Below are positions 7,317 to 14,186 of a stretch of 16,662 bases of DNA, piece by piece. Made by a program: the position numbers and the translations under genes. The stretch is from Acetivibrio sp964466645. GTDB lineage: Bacteria > Bacillota > Clostridia > Acetivibrionales > Acetivibrionaceae. The stretch spans positions 1 to 16,662 of the forward strand of contig CAYXPB010000096.1 in NCBI GenBank assembly GCA_964466645.1. The letters run 5' to 3'. Position 1 is the first letter of the stretch; each line of letters opens with the position of its first letter. The notes below the pieces were generated by a model that was not told where the DNA came from, searched no databases, and was given only the letters and a program-made list of their open reading frames with translations.

Positions 7317-7878
7317 GCATTTAGTCCAGCTAGTGAAAGTCAATAAGTCAATACACTATTGGGATGGATTTGCGAGGTTCTGTACTAGGTTAAAAATAAC
7401 TTCTTATTATATAGGGTACAGGAAAAATGTTAAGGTCAATATTTCGGTTTAGAACAGTGCTGTGTTTATACTATGCTATTTTTATTTCAAAATTTTTTTA
7501 AAAAACTATTACCGGTGATTGCGAAATGCTGTCCGGACATTACGGAATGGGTCCGAATACGTCCGAAATACACACTCAATAAATGGGATATTATGGTTTA
7601 TGGCTGTAAAATTCACGAATCATTGCCATACCCCTAAAAGGAATGCCAAGGGGGAGTTTTGTTTATTATATTCAGCACATTCAAAAAATACAAATGCATT
7701 TCTTTTAGGAATTCTTGCTCTAATTTGACAATTAATAAAAGAAAGTAAAGTACATCTGAAAAAAATATAATGAATATAAAATAATGCTAATAGAAACCAC
7801 AGCAGTATTAATGTAAAATTATATTAAAGAGGTTTTGTTTTAATTTAGATAAACTTAGAAAATATGGGGGGAAATTTC
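7317..7878. other. Long gene-poor spacer before the GH26 gene
   Basis: About 560 bases hold no convincing gene. The only long frame (7519-7728, plus strand) lacks a ribosome site and a recognisable product. The notable content is a toxin-like scrap at 7502-7582. A TTGACA hexamer at 7725-7730 has no good -10 partner, and a weak CCCCT/AGGGG hairpin lies near 7631-7655. The last 130 bases are very AT-rich and must hold the GH26 promoter, but I could not place it. Confidence 0.6.
7502..7582 (+). pseudogene. Possible 3' remnant of an HNH toxin gene
   Basis: In the frame ending at TAA 7580-7582 the translation reads MLSGHYGMGPNTSEIHTQ. It shares SGHYG with the WHH toxin's C-terminus, and the DNA shares an uninterrupted 12-base GGACATTACGGA and 14 of 15 bases over 7532-7546 versus 1419-1433. 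Local GC content is higher than in the flanks. Upstream frames decay quickly. This fits an orphan toxin tail left after cassette exchange, but the match is short. Confidence 0.35.
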
Positions 7879-9069
7879 ATGGTAAAGAAAAAGTTACTAT
7901 CTATTCTAGTGGCTACAATATTGTTATTAGGATTAACACTATTCCCGATGACTGAAAGCAACGCTGAAACTGAACTAAAAGTTGGTGCTTGGTTAGGTGA
8001 TCAACCCACTGATGATGGAATCAAGGCATTTAATAAGTTGCAAGACAGAGATTTAGATATTGTTCATATGTTTATGGATTGGAGCACTAATTTTGATTCT
8101 GATTTTGTAAGAAGACGTACAAATGCTGTATATGCAAATAACGCAATATTATTACTTACGTGGGAATCATGGGAATATAATACTGTTCAGATTATGAATG
8201 GTAACGCTGACAGCTATATAAAAAAAATGGCTCAAGATATGAGATCGTATGGAAAAGAAATTTGGTTAAGACCTTTGCATGAAGCTAATGGTGATTGGTA
8301 TCCATGGGCTATAGGCTATGAAAGTGGTATAAATACAAACAGCACATATATAGCTGCATTTAGGCGTATTGTAGATATTTTCAGGAGTGAAGGTGCAAAT
8401 AATGTAAAATGGATATTCAATGTAAACTGTAATAATGTAGGACCAAATACCTCTTTTACGGGAATTTATCCTGGGGATAATTATGTAGACTACAATTCGA
8501 TAGATGGTTACAATTGGGGAACGACACAATCATGGGGAAGTACCTGGCAATCTTTTGATGAGATTTTTTTAGCTGCATATAACAGCTTGAAAAACTATAA
8601 CAAACCAATTTTCATAGCTGAATGGGCTTCAGCAGAAATAGGAGGAAACAAGGCACAGTGGATTACCGATTCTTTTAATAGAATTAACTCATCCTATGAC
8701 AAAATTTTTGCTCAAGTTTGGTTTAGCCACAACAAAGAAACTGATTGGAGAATCAACTCAAGTGAAGCGGCTCTAAATGCTTATAAGAATGCTATAAGAA
8801 AAACAAGTGTTACACCAACACCAACATCTACTCCTAATCCTACACCGACATCTTCACCTAGTGTTGTTTTCGGAGATGTTAATCAAGATGGTTCTTTTGA
8901 TTCATTAGATTTTGGGGCGGTAAGAATGTATTTACTTGGCTTGAAAAAAGAAGATTCAATTAATAAATTAGCTGGAGATGTTGATGAAAATGGGGTTGTT
9001 AATGCAATCGACTTTGCATATATGAGGCAGCGTTTACTTGGTATGATTGTTAAGTTTCCTGCCGAGTAG
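7879..9069 (+). CDS. Secreted GH26 beta-glycanase with type I dockerin
   Basis: A 396-residue cellulosomal enzyme. Residues 1-29 are a signal peptide (cleavage near SNA-E). Residues 31-308 form a GH26 (beta/alpha)8 barrel: WLRPLHEANGDWYPW places the acid/base at Glu135, and PIFIAEWAS places the nucleophile at Glu248, with a conserved WFSHNKE near the end. Residues 310-328 are a Pro-Thr linker. Residues 332-396 are a dockerin with two calcium loops starting at D333 and D367. GH26 enzymes cut beta-mannan or, in a clostridial branch, beta-1,3-1,4-glucan; I cannot choose between these. The start at 7879 is preferred because GGGGGGA at 7866-7872 is well spaced, while the earlier ATG (7864) lies in that site. 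A terminator follows. Confidence 0.9.
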   Translation: MVKKKLLSILVATILLLGLTLFPMTESNAETELKVGAWLGDQPTDDGIKAFNKLQDRDLDIVHMFMDWSTNFDSDFVRRRTNAVYANNAILLLTWESWEYNTVQIMNGNADSYIKKMAQDMRSYGKEIWLRPLHEANGDWYPWAIGYESGINTNSTYIAAFRRIVDIFRSEGANNVKWIFNVNCNNVGPNTSFTGIYPGDNYVDYNSIDGYNWGTTQSWGSTWQSFDEIFLAAYNSLKNYNKPIFIAEWASAEIGGNKAQWITDSFNRINSSYDKIFAQVWFSHNKETDWRINSSEAALNAYKNAIRKTSVTPTPTSTPNPTPTSSPSVVFGDVNQDGSFDSLDFGAVRMYLLGLKKEDSINKLAGDVDENGVVNAIDFAYMRQRLLGMIVKFPAE

Positions 9070-9117
9070 AATGTAGTTCAACCATAAAGATATATACTTG
9101 TATTGTAAGTGTTAGGG

Positions 9118-9165
9118 GCAGTTGCAAAACGAACACAATGAGTTGGTTTTGTAACTGCTTTTTTT
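9118..9165 (+). terminator. Rho-independent terminator after the GH26 gene
   Basis: GCAGTTGCAAAAC (9118-9130) pairs with GTTTTGTAACTGC (9146-9158), with one G:T wobble, followed by seven T residues. This is a strong terminator about 50 bases after the GH26 stop, and it separates that gene from the dockerin fragment downstream. Confidence 0.88.
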
Positions 9166-9191
9166 ATTGTGAGAAAATTCGTTTCTTACCG

Positions 9192-9219
9192 TTTACATAA
9201 ATACAAAATCTGATAGAAT
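9192..9219 (+). promoter_or_regulatory. Candidate sigma-A promoter for the dockerin-fragment gene
   Basis: TTTACA (9192-9197) and TAGAAT (9214-9219) are separated by 16 bases, close to the vegetative consensus. The pair lies about 80 bases before the GTG start at 9303 and after the preceding terminator. No operator is obvious. Confidence 0.5.
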
Positions 9220-9302
9220 TAATTTGAGGTTTTTGTGTTGTTATATTACATAATAATACAAAAAAAGAGATAAAAGGTTATAAAGGAGGGGAGTAATACA
9301 TA

Positions 9303-9671
9303 GTGTTAAGTAGTAAAAGAATTATTTCTTTAGTTATTTCATGTCTTTTTGTTGTCCAAATTTTAACTTCAACTTTGTTAAATTCAAGTCAGGTAGGAGC
9401 AGCTTCATCGAGTGAAGGATATGAAATTTTAGGATCTATCGAAAACTTACAAGAAGAAGAGAGCAAGGAATCAACTCGTATAGGTGATGTTGATGGAAAT
9501 GGAGAGGTAAACAGTATAGATTTTGCGTTTATGAGACAATACATGCTTGGAATTATTAAAAAGTTTCCAGCAGAAAATAAAGTAACGCCTACACCGAGCA
9601 ATAGTACTGTACCTACTCCAACATATGTTGGACCATCAAAGCCGACGGGGTTGGAATATTCGTTAAACTAA
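9303..9671 (+). CDS. Truncated secreted protein with half a dockerin and a Pro-Thr linker
   Basis: A 122-residue product. Residues 1-34 are a signal peptide (likely cleavage at VGAA-SS). A Glu-rich stretch follows, then a single dockerin calcium-loop/helix repeat at 61-91 (D62, D64, N66, G67, N70, D73; recognition pair Ser71-Ile72). A Pro-Thr linker (94-107) leads into PSKPTGLEYSLN and a stop. Type I dockerins normally have two repeats, and a linker normally leads to a catalytic or binding domain, so this looks like the front end of a larger cellulosomal protein that lost its 3' part. The GTG start is supported by AGGAGGGGAG at 9284-9293. It may still be expressed and exported, but one repeat would bind cohesin weakly or not at all. 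Confidence 0.65.
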   Translation: MLSSKRIISLVISCLFVVQILTSTLLNSSQVGAASSSEGYEILGSIENLQEEESKESTRIGDVDGNGEVNSIDFAFMRQYMLGIIKKFPAENKVTPTPSNSTVPTPTYVGPSKPTGLEYSLN

Positions 9672-9686
9672 TCAATTAATGTAGAT

Positions 9687-9968
9687 TCAGTTTATAAACC
9701 GCTTATTGCTGTTGCAGTAAAGTTTTCCGCCCATTAACATGCGAACTTTTTCTTCATGATAGCCTTTTTGAAAGTATATATCCTGAAGTTGTAGCTTCAG
9801 ATTGATATCTAGATCAGATATTTCAGTATTGTGGATAAGCTTATGACAATCATAGCATATATCTATAAGACTGTCCCTTGTTTTGCAAGTTTTTCTCTTC
9901 CCATGTCCATGTATAATATGGTGCTTCCCTAAACTACCACCCCTACCACATACATAACATACCCTCAT
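9687..9968 (-). CDS. Small HNH-type zinc-knuckle protein
   Basis: A 93-residue protein read on the minus strand. It has paired CxxC knuckles (CYVC near the start and CYDC in the middle), a GKHHIIHGHG motif between them and a CHKLIHN motif after, the layout of compact HNH nucleases found in phages and mobile elements. Zn is expected to bind the four Cys; the His pair would be catalytic. I chose the start at 9968 because AAAAGGA lies 9 bases upstream and the zinc knuckle begins at residue 4, as usual for the family. The frame stays open to an ATG at 10055 (122 residues) with no ribosome site. It converges with the dockerin fragment. The role is unknown; it may be a relic of a mobile element. 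Confidence 0.7.
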   Translation of the reverse strand: MRVCYVCGRGGSLGKHHIIHGHGKRKTCKTRDSLIDICYDCHKLIHNTEISDLDINLKLQLQDIYFQKGYHEEKVRMLMGGKLYCNSNKRFIN

Positions 9969-10189
9969 TGTTTTATATCCTTTTGTGTACAAATATTTAT
10001 GGATATATTCTATGCTTAAATACATCTTTTTATTAACTTCATTTCCCAGTACCATGTGAAATTATTTTAATTTCTATTTATAGAATATAAGGCTAATACT
10101 TAGGTTGGAATTTATAGAGACCAGTTACAAGAATTCAAAAGGGTATTTTACTTTTATGGAGAATATAAGTTATATTTAGAAAATTCATT

Positions 10190-10384
10190 TTGGGTTTATA
10201 CTTTTCAATCAGCTACGGAAAGGGAAATTATGTAGAAATGCAAAAGGTTTTTGAAAAGTCTGATGAAACTATGTGGGAATGCAGAAACTGTGGACATTTA
10301 GTTATTGGCAAGAAAGCTCCTCAGGTTTGCCCTGTATGTGTTCATCCACAAAGCTTTTTTGAAGTAAGAAAAGAAAACCATTAA
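10190..10384 (+). CDS. Isolated rubredoxin-type domain, apparently the tail of a rubrerythrin
   Basis: Residues from the internal ATG at 10238 read as 48 amino acids: a short lead, then CRNCGHLVIGKKAPQVCPVC, HPQSFFEV and a charged end. Two CxxC knuckles would bind one iron. The HPQ-FFEV ending is the signature of the rubredoxin domain that closes rubrerythrins, but the diiron four-helix domain (about 130 residues) is missing. The frame opens at TTG 10190, where the first 16 codons look non-native. A purine-rich GGAAAGGG sits 13 bases before ATG 10238. It may be a remnant or a stand-alone electron carrier. It lies 19 bases before desulfoferrodoxin, a natural electron acceptor, so a working role is possible. 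Confidence 0.6.
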   Translation: MGLYFSISYGKGNYVEMQKVFEKSDETMWECRNCGHLVIGKKAPQVCPVCVHPQSFFEVRKENH

Positions 10385-10403
10385 ATTTTGGGAGGAAACG
10401 GCT

Positions 10404-10790
10404 ATGTGTAGCAAACAGAAATTCTTTATCTGCAAGCATTGCGGAAATCTAATTGGAATGATTGATAACAAAGGTGTTCCGATGGTTTGTTGTGGTGAAA
10501 AAATGACAGAACTTATTGCTAACACAGTTGAAGCTTCTGTTGAAAAGCATTTACCTGCTGTCAACGTATCGGGCGACAAAGTTGAAGTTGAAATCGGAAG
10601 TATCCCTCATCCTATGGAGGAAGCACATTATATTGCCTTTGTTTACGTCGAAACAGAACGTGGTGGACAACGTAAATGCCTTAAGGTTGGGGAAACTCCT
10701 AAAGCAATATTCAGTCTTGTAGACGATAAACCGGTTGCTGTTTATGCTTATTGCAACCTACATGGTCTTTGGAAAACTGAAATAAAATAG
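10404..10790 (+). CDS. dfx: Desulfoferrodoxin (superoxide reductase)
   Basis: A 128-residue two-domain desulfoferrodoxin. The N-terminal desulforedoxin-like domain has C10, C13, C29 and C30 for the Fe(Cys)4 centre I. The C-terminal superoxide reductase domain has E47-K48-H49, H69, H75, C117 and H120, the expected four-His, one-Cys ligands of the catalytic square-pyramidal iron, with Glu47 and Lys48 at the substrate site. It reduces superoxide to hydrogen peroxide in the cytoplasm of anaerobes without making oxygen, taking electrons from rubredoxin or similar proteins. A GGGAGG site precedes the ATG. The rubredoxin-type frame just upstream and the terminator just downstream suggest a two-gene unit. 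All key residues are present. Confidence 0.95.
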   Translation: MCSKQKFFICKHCGNLIGMIDNKGVPMVCCGEKMTELIANTVEASVEKHLPAVNVSGDKVEVEIGSIPHPMEEAHYIAFVYVETERGGQRKCLKVGETPKAIFSLVDDKPVAVYAYCNLHGLWKTEIK

Positions 10791-10801
10791 TACTTCGTTA
10801 A

Positions 10802-10844
10802 AAAAATGCCTGTTCCTGCCTAACGGTGAGGGACAGGCATTTTT
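10802..10844 (+). terminator. Rho-independent terminator after desulfoferrodoxin
   Basis: AAAAATGCCTGTTCC (10802-10816) pairs with GGGACAGGCATTTTT (10830-10844) around a 13-base loop, with one wobble, ending in a T run. Its symmetrical A and T flanks would let it act in both directions. Confidence 0.9.
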
Positions 10845-10883
10845 GTTTTGATTGGTACTATTAATTTTTTATTCACGCCCTTA

Positions 10884-10905
10884 ATATGACATGATGTTGT
10901 CATAT
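10884..10905 (+). promoter_or_regulatory. Palindromic operator upstream of the WYL regulator
   Basis: A perfect inverted repeat, ATATGACA-N6-TGTCATAT, ends 32 bases before the regulator's start. A near copy sits at 11864-11885 before the GyrI-like gene. Fifteen bases from TAAT through the spacer are identical between the two. Two matching palindromes at adjacent promoters point to autoregulation plus operon control by the WYL protein, which is inference. Confidence 0.75.
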
Positions 10906-10937
10906 ATTTGTGTTAAAATAAATATGGGTGATGGAGC

Positions 10938-11840
10938 ATGCAGATTAATAGGCTGCTTGAAATTGTATATATTCTGTTTGAGAAAAAAATTGTGACTGCA
11001 AAAGAATTGTCCGAGCATTTTGAAGTGTCGCAAAGGACAATATATAGGGATGTAGAGGCATTAAGTGCAGCAGGCATACCCGTATATACAAACAAAGGAA
11101 AAGGGGGAGGCATTAGCCTTCTTGATAATTTTGTAATTAAGAAATCAATGCTTTCTGAAAAGGAACAAATTGATATTTTAGCATCTTTACAGGGAATGAA
11201 AGCTTTGAATGTCCCTGATGTTGAGCCGGTTCTAAAAAAGTTAGCCGCATTGTTTGATCAAAATTATGCTAATTGGATAGAGGTTGACTTTTCTCGTTGG
11301 GGCAGTAGTTCAGAGGAAAAAGAAAAATTCAATCTGCTTAAGACAGCTATTATAAACAAAAACCGTGTTGAATTCGAATACTATAGTTCTTATGGAGAAA
11401 AGACAAATAGAATAATAGAACCGTTTCAGATTATGTTTAAAGGGCAGGCCTGGTATGTTTATGGCTTTTGCACTATTAAAAGTGATTATAGAATGTTCAA
11501 AGTAACCCGGATAAAAAATCTTGTTCTATCAAACGAAAAATTTTCAAGAGATATACCTGAAGTTATCTATAATGAATCCCACAAACAAACTAATAAACTT
11601 ATCAAGTTTGTAATGGAAATTGAATCGAGTATGGCTTATCGGGTATATGATGAATTTGGGCAAGGTGATATAACGAAAAATGCAGATGGAAGTTTTATAA
11701 TAACAGTAAATTTGCCGGAGGATGAGTGGGTATATGGGTATGCCATGTCATATGGGGATTATGGAGAGGTTTTAGAACCTGAACACGTCAGGGAAATTAT
11801 AAAAAGGAAACTTGAAAACAACTTAAAGAAATATTTATAA
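10938..11840 (+). CDS. WYL-domain HTH transcriptional regulator (YafY/DeoR-like)
   Basis: A 300-residue regulator. Residues 1-60 are a winged helix-turn-helix of the HTH_11 type (recognition helix around SQRTIYRDVEAL, 31-42, then a glycine-rich wing GKGGG, 54-58). Residues 130-215 form a WYL domain with the variant W172-Y173-V174 and the YRMFKVTRI strand (184-192). The rest is a C-terminal WCX-like domain with an EDEWVYGYAMSYGDY stretch. WYL domains sense ligands, in some cases nucleotides or single-stranded DNA. The start is preceded by GATGGAG. Palindromes before this gene and the next operon suggest it controls both. The inducer cannot be read from the sequence, although the neighbouring GyrI-like protein may bind a related molecule. 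Confidence 0.9.
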   Translation: MQINRLLEIVYILFEKKIVTAKELSEHFEVSQRTIYRDVEALSAAGIPVYTNKGKGGGISLLDNFVIKKSMLSEKEQIDILASLQGMKALNVPDVEPVLKKLAALFDQNYANWIEVDFSRWGSSSEEKEKFNLLKTAIINKNRVEFEYYSSYGEKTNRIIEPFQIMFKGQAWYVYGFCTIKSDYRMFKVTRIKNLVLSNEKFSRDIPEVIYNESHKQTNKLIKFVMEIESSMAYRVYDEFGQGDITKNADGSFIITVNLPEDEWVYGYAMSYGDYGEVLEPEHVREIIKRKLENNLKKYL

Positions 11841-11863
11841 CATTTTCTGAACAAAAAATTATA

Positions 11864-11885
11864 ATATGACATGATGGTGTCACAT
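11864..11885 (+). promoter_or_regulatory. Second copy of the palindromic operator, before the GyrI-like operon
   Basis: ATATGACA-N6-TGTCACAT, a one-mismatch version of the palindrome at 10884-10905, with TAATATGACATGATG shared exactly. It lies between the regulator's stop and the operon it would control, about 50 bases before the chosen start. A TAATATACT stretch at 11892-11900, resembling a -10 region, follows closely, so a bound protein would overlap the promoter. Confidence 0.75.
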
Positions 11886-11934
11886 TAAGAGTAATATACT
11901 GAGTTCATTACAATATGAAAAGAGGTATATGAAA

Positions 11935-12393
11935 ATGAATTACGAATTAGTACAACTGAAGGAAAAAAAGGTGGCAGGACTTAAAATTAGAACCAGCAAC
12001 AGTGATCCAAGCATGAACAGCAGTATCGGCATGGCTTGGCAGAGCTTTTTTGCAGATGGAATATACAATTTAATACCTGGTAAGAAAAATGATAAAAGCA
12101 TAGGTCTTTACACAAATTATGAAAACGGTGTCAACAGTGCATATGATGTAATGGTTTGTTGCGAAGTGGTAGATACGGAAAGCCTGCCTGAGAAGGTACA
12201 TTCAGAAACCATAACCTCCGGAAAATACGCAAAATTTATTATTCAAGGACACCCGCAAAAAGCAGTGGCAGAATTCTGGACGAAGCTTTGGTCTATGGAT
12301 TTGGACAGGAAACACAGCTGTGACTTTGAAGAATACCAAGGTGGTGGCGATATGGATAATGCAGAAATTCATATCTATATTTCTTTGAATTAG
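11935..12393 (+). CDS. GyrI-like (effector-binding) domain protein
   Basis: A 152-residue single-domain protein of the GyrI/AraC effector-binding superfamily, closest in look to the stand-alone Cass2/YdeE type. Visible features are a VAGLKIRTSN opening strand, an AWQSFFADGIYNLIP helix with the GLYTNYE strand, the SGKYAKFIIQGHP segment, an AVAEFWTKLWSMDL helix and a closing DMDNAEIHIYISLN with an acidic residue where ligand-facing Glu is usual. Such proteins bind hydrophobic or cationic small molecules in the cytoplasm; some hydrolyse them. ATG 11929 is also in frame, but AGAGG at 11921-11925 is only 3 bases away, so ATG 11935 is preferred. It is the first gene of the operon. Confidence 0.82.
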   Translation: MNYELVQLKEKKVAGLKIRTSNSDPSMNSSIGMAWQSFFADGIYNLIPGKKNDKSIGLYTNYENGVNSAYDVMVCCEVVDTESLPEKVHSETITSGKYAKFIIQGHPQKAVAEFWTKLWSMDLDRKHSCDFEEYQGGGDMDNAEIHIYISLN

Positions 12394-12409
12394 AAAGGTG
12401 TGAAAAGCT

Positions 12410-13168
12410 ATGAATATCATAAGTGTTGATAGCAGTAATATTGATAGGGAACATATATGCTGTGCCATTTCAGATAAAAAGGGTGAAACTTGTGTATCCT
12501 CCAAGAAAGCATGGATGAAAAGCCAATTTACAAATGGTCTTGTTTTTAAAAGACTTGATGCAAGAGGAAAGGTTTTTATTGAGTATATTCCTGCTGAAAA
12601 TGCATGGTGCCCAATTGAAGCGGAGGGTTATATGTTTATAAACTGCTTATGGGTTTCCGGACAGTTTAAAGGTCAGGGGTATGCGAACAAGCTGTTGGAA
12701 GAATGCATTGCTGATGCTAAGACACAGAACAAAAAGGGACTTGTTATTCTTTCTTCAGTAAAAAAGATGCCATTTTTATCAGACCCGAAGTATTTAAAAT
12801 ATAAGGGGTTTAAATCCTGTGATACAGCAGCTCCGTATTATGAACTTTTGTATCTGCCATTTAAAAAAAATGCAGTAGAGCCAAAATTTAAGGATTTCTG
12901 TAAGAATGCTTCGATTGGCGAGAAAGGGATGGTTTTATACTATACAAATCAGTGCCCACATACAGATAAATATGCTCCCTTAATAGCTGAGATAGCCAAA
13001 GCAAGAGGACAAACCATAAAGCTGAAAAAGATAGAATCAAAGGAGCAGGCACAAAATGCTCCGGCTCCGTTTACAACCTACAGTTTTTTCTATGATGGTA
13101 TGTTTGTAACAAACGAGATATTCTCTGAAAGTAAGTTTGTGAAATTCCTTGAGGGAAAGGGATTATAG
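12410..13168 (+). CDS. yoaP: GNAT acetyltransferase with C-terminal YoaP domain
   Basis: A 252-residue two-domain protein. Residues 1-150 are a GNAT N-acetyltransferase fold; LWVSGQFKGQGYANKLLEEC (80-99) holds the acetyl-CoA motif QxxGxG. Residues 155-252 match the YoaP-type C-terminal domain, with a thioredoxin-like feel: GMVLYYTNQCPHTDKYAPLI (173-192) has a Cys where thioredoxins have their active strand-helix turn, then TTYSFFYDGMFVTNEIFSESKF. The acceptor substrate is unknown. The start has GAAAGGTG at a suitable spacing, 16 bases after the GyrI-like stop. The radical SAM gene begins right at its stop, so the genes are coupled. The gene symbol is by analogy with Bacillus. Confidence 0.85.
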   Translation: MNIISVDSSNIDREHICCAISDKKGETCVSSKKAWMKSQFTNGLVFKRLDARGKVFIEYIPAENAWCPIEAEGYMFINCLWVSGQFKGQGYANKLLEECIADAKTQNKKGLVILSSVKKMPFLSDPKYLKYKGFKSCDTAAPYYELLYLPFKKNAVEPKFKDFCKNASIGEKGMVLYYTNQCPHTDKYAPLIAEIAKARGQTIKLKKIESKEQAQNAPAPFTTYSFFYDGMFVTNEIFSESKFVKFLEGKGL

Positions 13169-14056
13169 ATGGAATTTATACCAGCAAAAACAATAATATC
13201 AGGGTATTCGGAAAACAACTCCTGGTTTGGCACAAACTATAACATGAATATATATAAAGGCTGCAGCCATGGCTGCATTTACTGTGATTCTCGATCCGAG
13301 TGTTACAGAGTCGATAATTTTGATAGGGTAAGAGCGAAGGAAAACGCTCTTGCCCTAATTGAGCGCCAGCTCAAATCAAAGCGCAAAAAGGGTGTCGTCG
13401 GAACGGGTGCTATGAGCGATCCATACAATCCATTTGAGAAAGAACATAAACTTACAAGAGGTGCATTGGAACTAATAAATCGGTTTGGGTTTGGTGCTGC
13501 TATTGCCACAAAAAGTGATTTGATAGTACGGGATATTGACCTTATAAAGGAGATATCGAAGCATTCTCCGGTGCTGGTAAAAATAACGGTTACAACTGCT
13601 GATGATAAGCTCTGTAGGAGAATCGAACCAAATGTATCTGTTTCATCTAATAGATTCAAAGTAATAAAAAAGCTGTCTCAAGAAGGAATCTTTTCGGGTT
13701 TATTGTTGATGCCTGTACTTCCCTTTATCGAGGATACTGAGGAAAATATAAGCGAGATTATTGAACTTACATATCAAAGTGGAGCAAAGTTTATCTATCC
13801 TGCATTTGGTGTGACTTTAAGGCAGAATCAAAGGGATTGGTATTATATGAAACTCGATGAACTATTCCCGTCAGTTAAAGAGAAATATATAAATAATTAT
13901 GGAAGTTCTTCTTATGAATGCCGTTCACTAAAGGCGAATGAATTGTGGAGATTATTTCAGTATAAATGTAATGAATATGGAATTCTTTACAAAATGAATG
14001 CAATAATAAGGGGATACAAGGATCCATATAAAATTACTCAGCTTTCATTGTTTTGA
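13169..14056 (+). CDS. Radical SAM protein of the SplB / spore photolyase-like family
   Basis: A 295-residue radical SAM enzyme of the group that includes SplB-related proteins. The iron-sulfur motif CSHGCIYC gives Cys32, Cys36 and Cys39, which bind the 4Fe-4S cluster and with SAM form the adenosyl radical. GVVGTGAMSDPYNPFEKEHKLTRGALE and the TKSDLIVRD stretch are typical of this group. LLLMPVLPFIEDTEENI forms a later barrel strand, and FGVTLRQNQRDWYY follows near the end. True spore photolyase carries an extra conserved Cys near the C-terminus; here a Cys occurs at YECRS and another at YKCNEY, but neither can be equated safely. The substrate is unknown. The ATG directly follows the YoaP stop codon, and GAGGGAAAGGG lies just before. 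A terminator follows. Confidence 0.85.
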   Translation: MEFIPAKTIISGYSENNSWFGTNYNMNIYKGCSHGCIYCDSRSECYRVDNFDRVRAKENALALIERQLKSKRKKGVVGTGAMSDPYNPFEKEHKLTRGALELINRFGFGAAIATKSDLIVRDIDLIKEISKHSPVLVKITVTTADDKLCRRIEPNVSVSSNRFKVIKKLSQEGIFSGLLLMPVLPFIEDTEENISEIIELTYQSGAKFIYPAFGVTLRQNQRDWYYMKLDELFPSVKEKYINNYGSSSYECRSLKANELWRLFQYKCNEYGILYKMNAIIRGYKDPYKITQLSLF

Positions 14057-14065
14057 AGTATGAAA

Positions 14066-14097
14066 ATAAGGCTCTTGACTTCAAGGGCTTTTATTTG
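14066..14097 (+). terminator. Rho-independent terminator after the radical SAM gene
   Basis: AATAAGGCTCTTGA pairs with TCAAGGGCTTTTATT through two G:T wobbles, followed by a T-rich tail. It closes the GyrI-YoaP-radical SAM operon and also faces the convergent minus-strand gene. Confidence 0.65.
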
Positions 14098-14186
14098 TAT
14101 TGTTTGCTATGGAGATTTATAATTTATATGGTGTTAATCATGAGATTTCTAAATTACAGGGCGATGAGTTTTATATCTTGTCGACT

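Noticed and set aside
7519..7728. 69-codon plus-strand frame
   Set aside because: No ribosome site and no domain; it also overlaps the toxin-like scrap, whose frame makes better sense.
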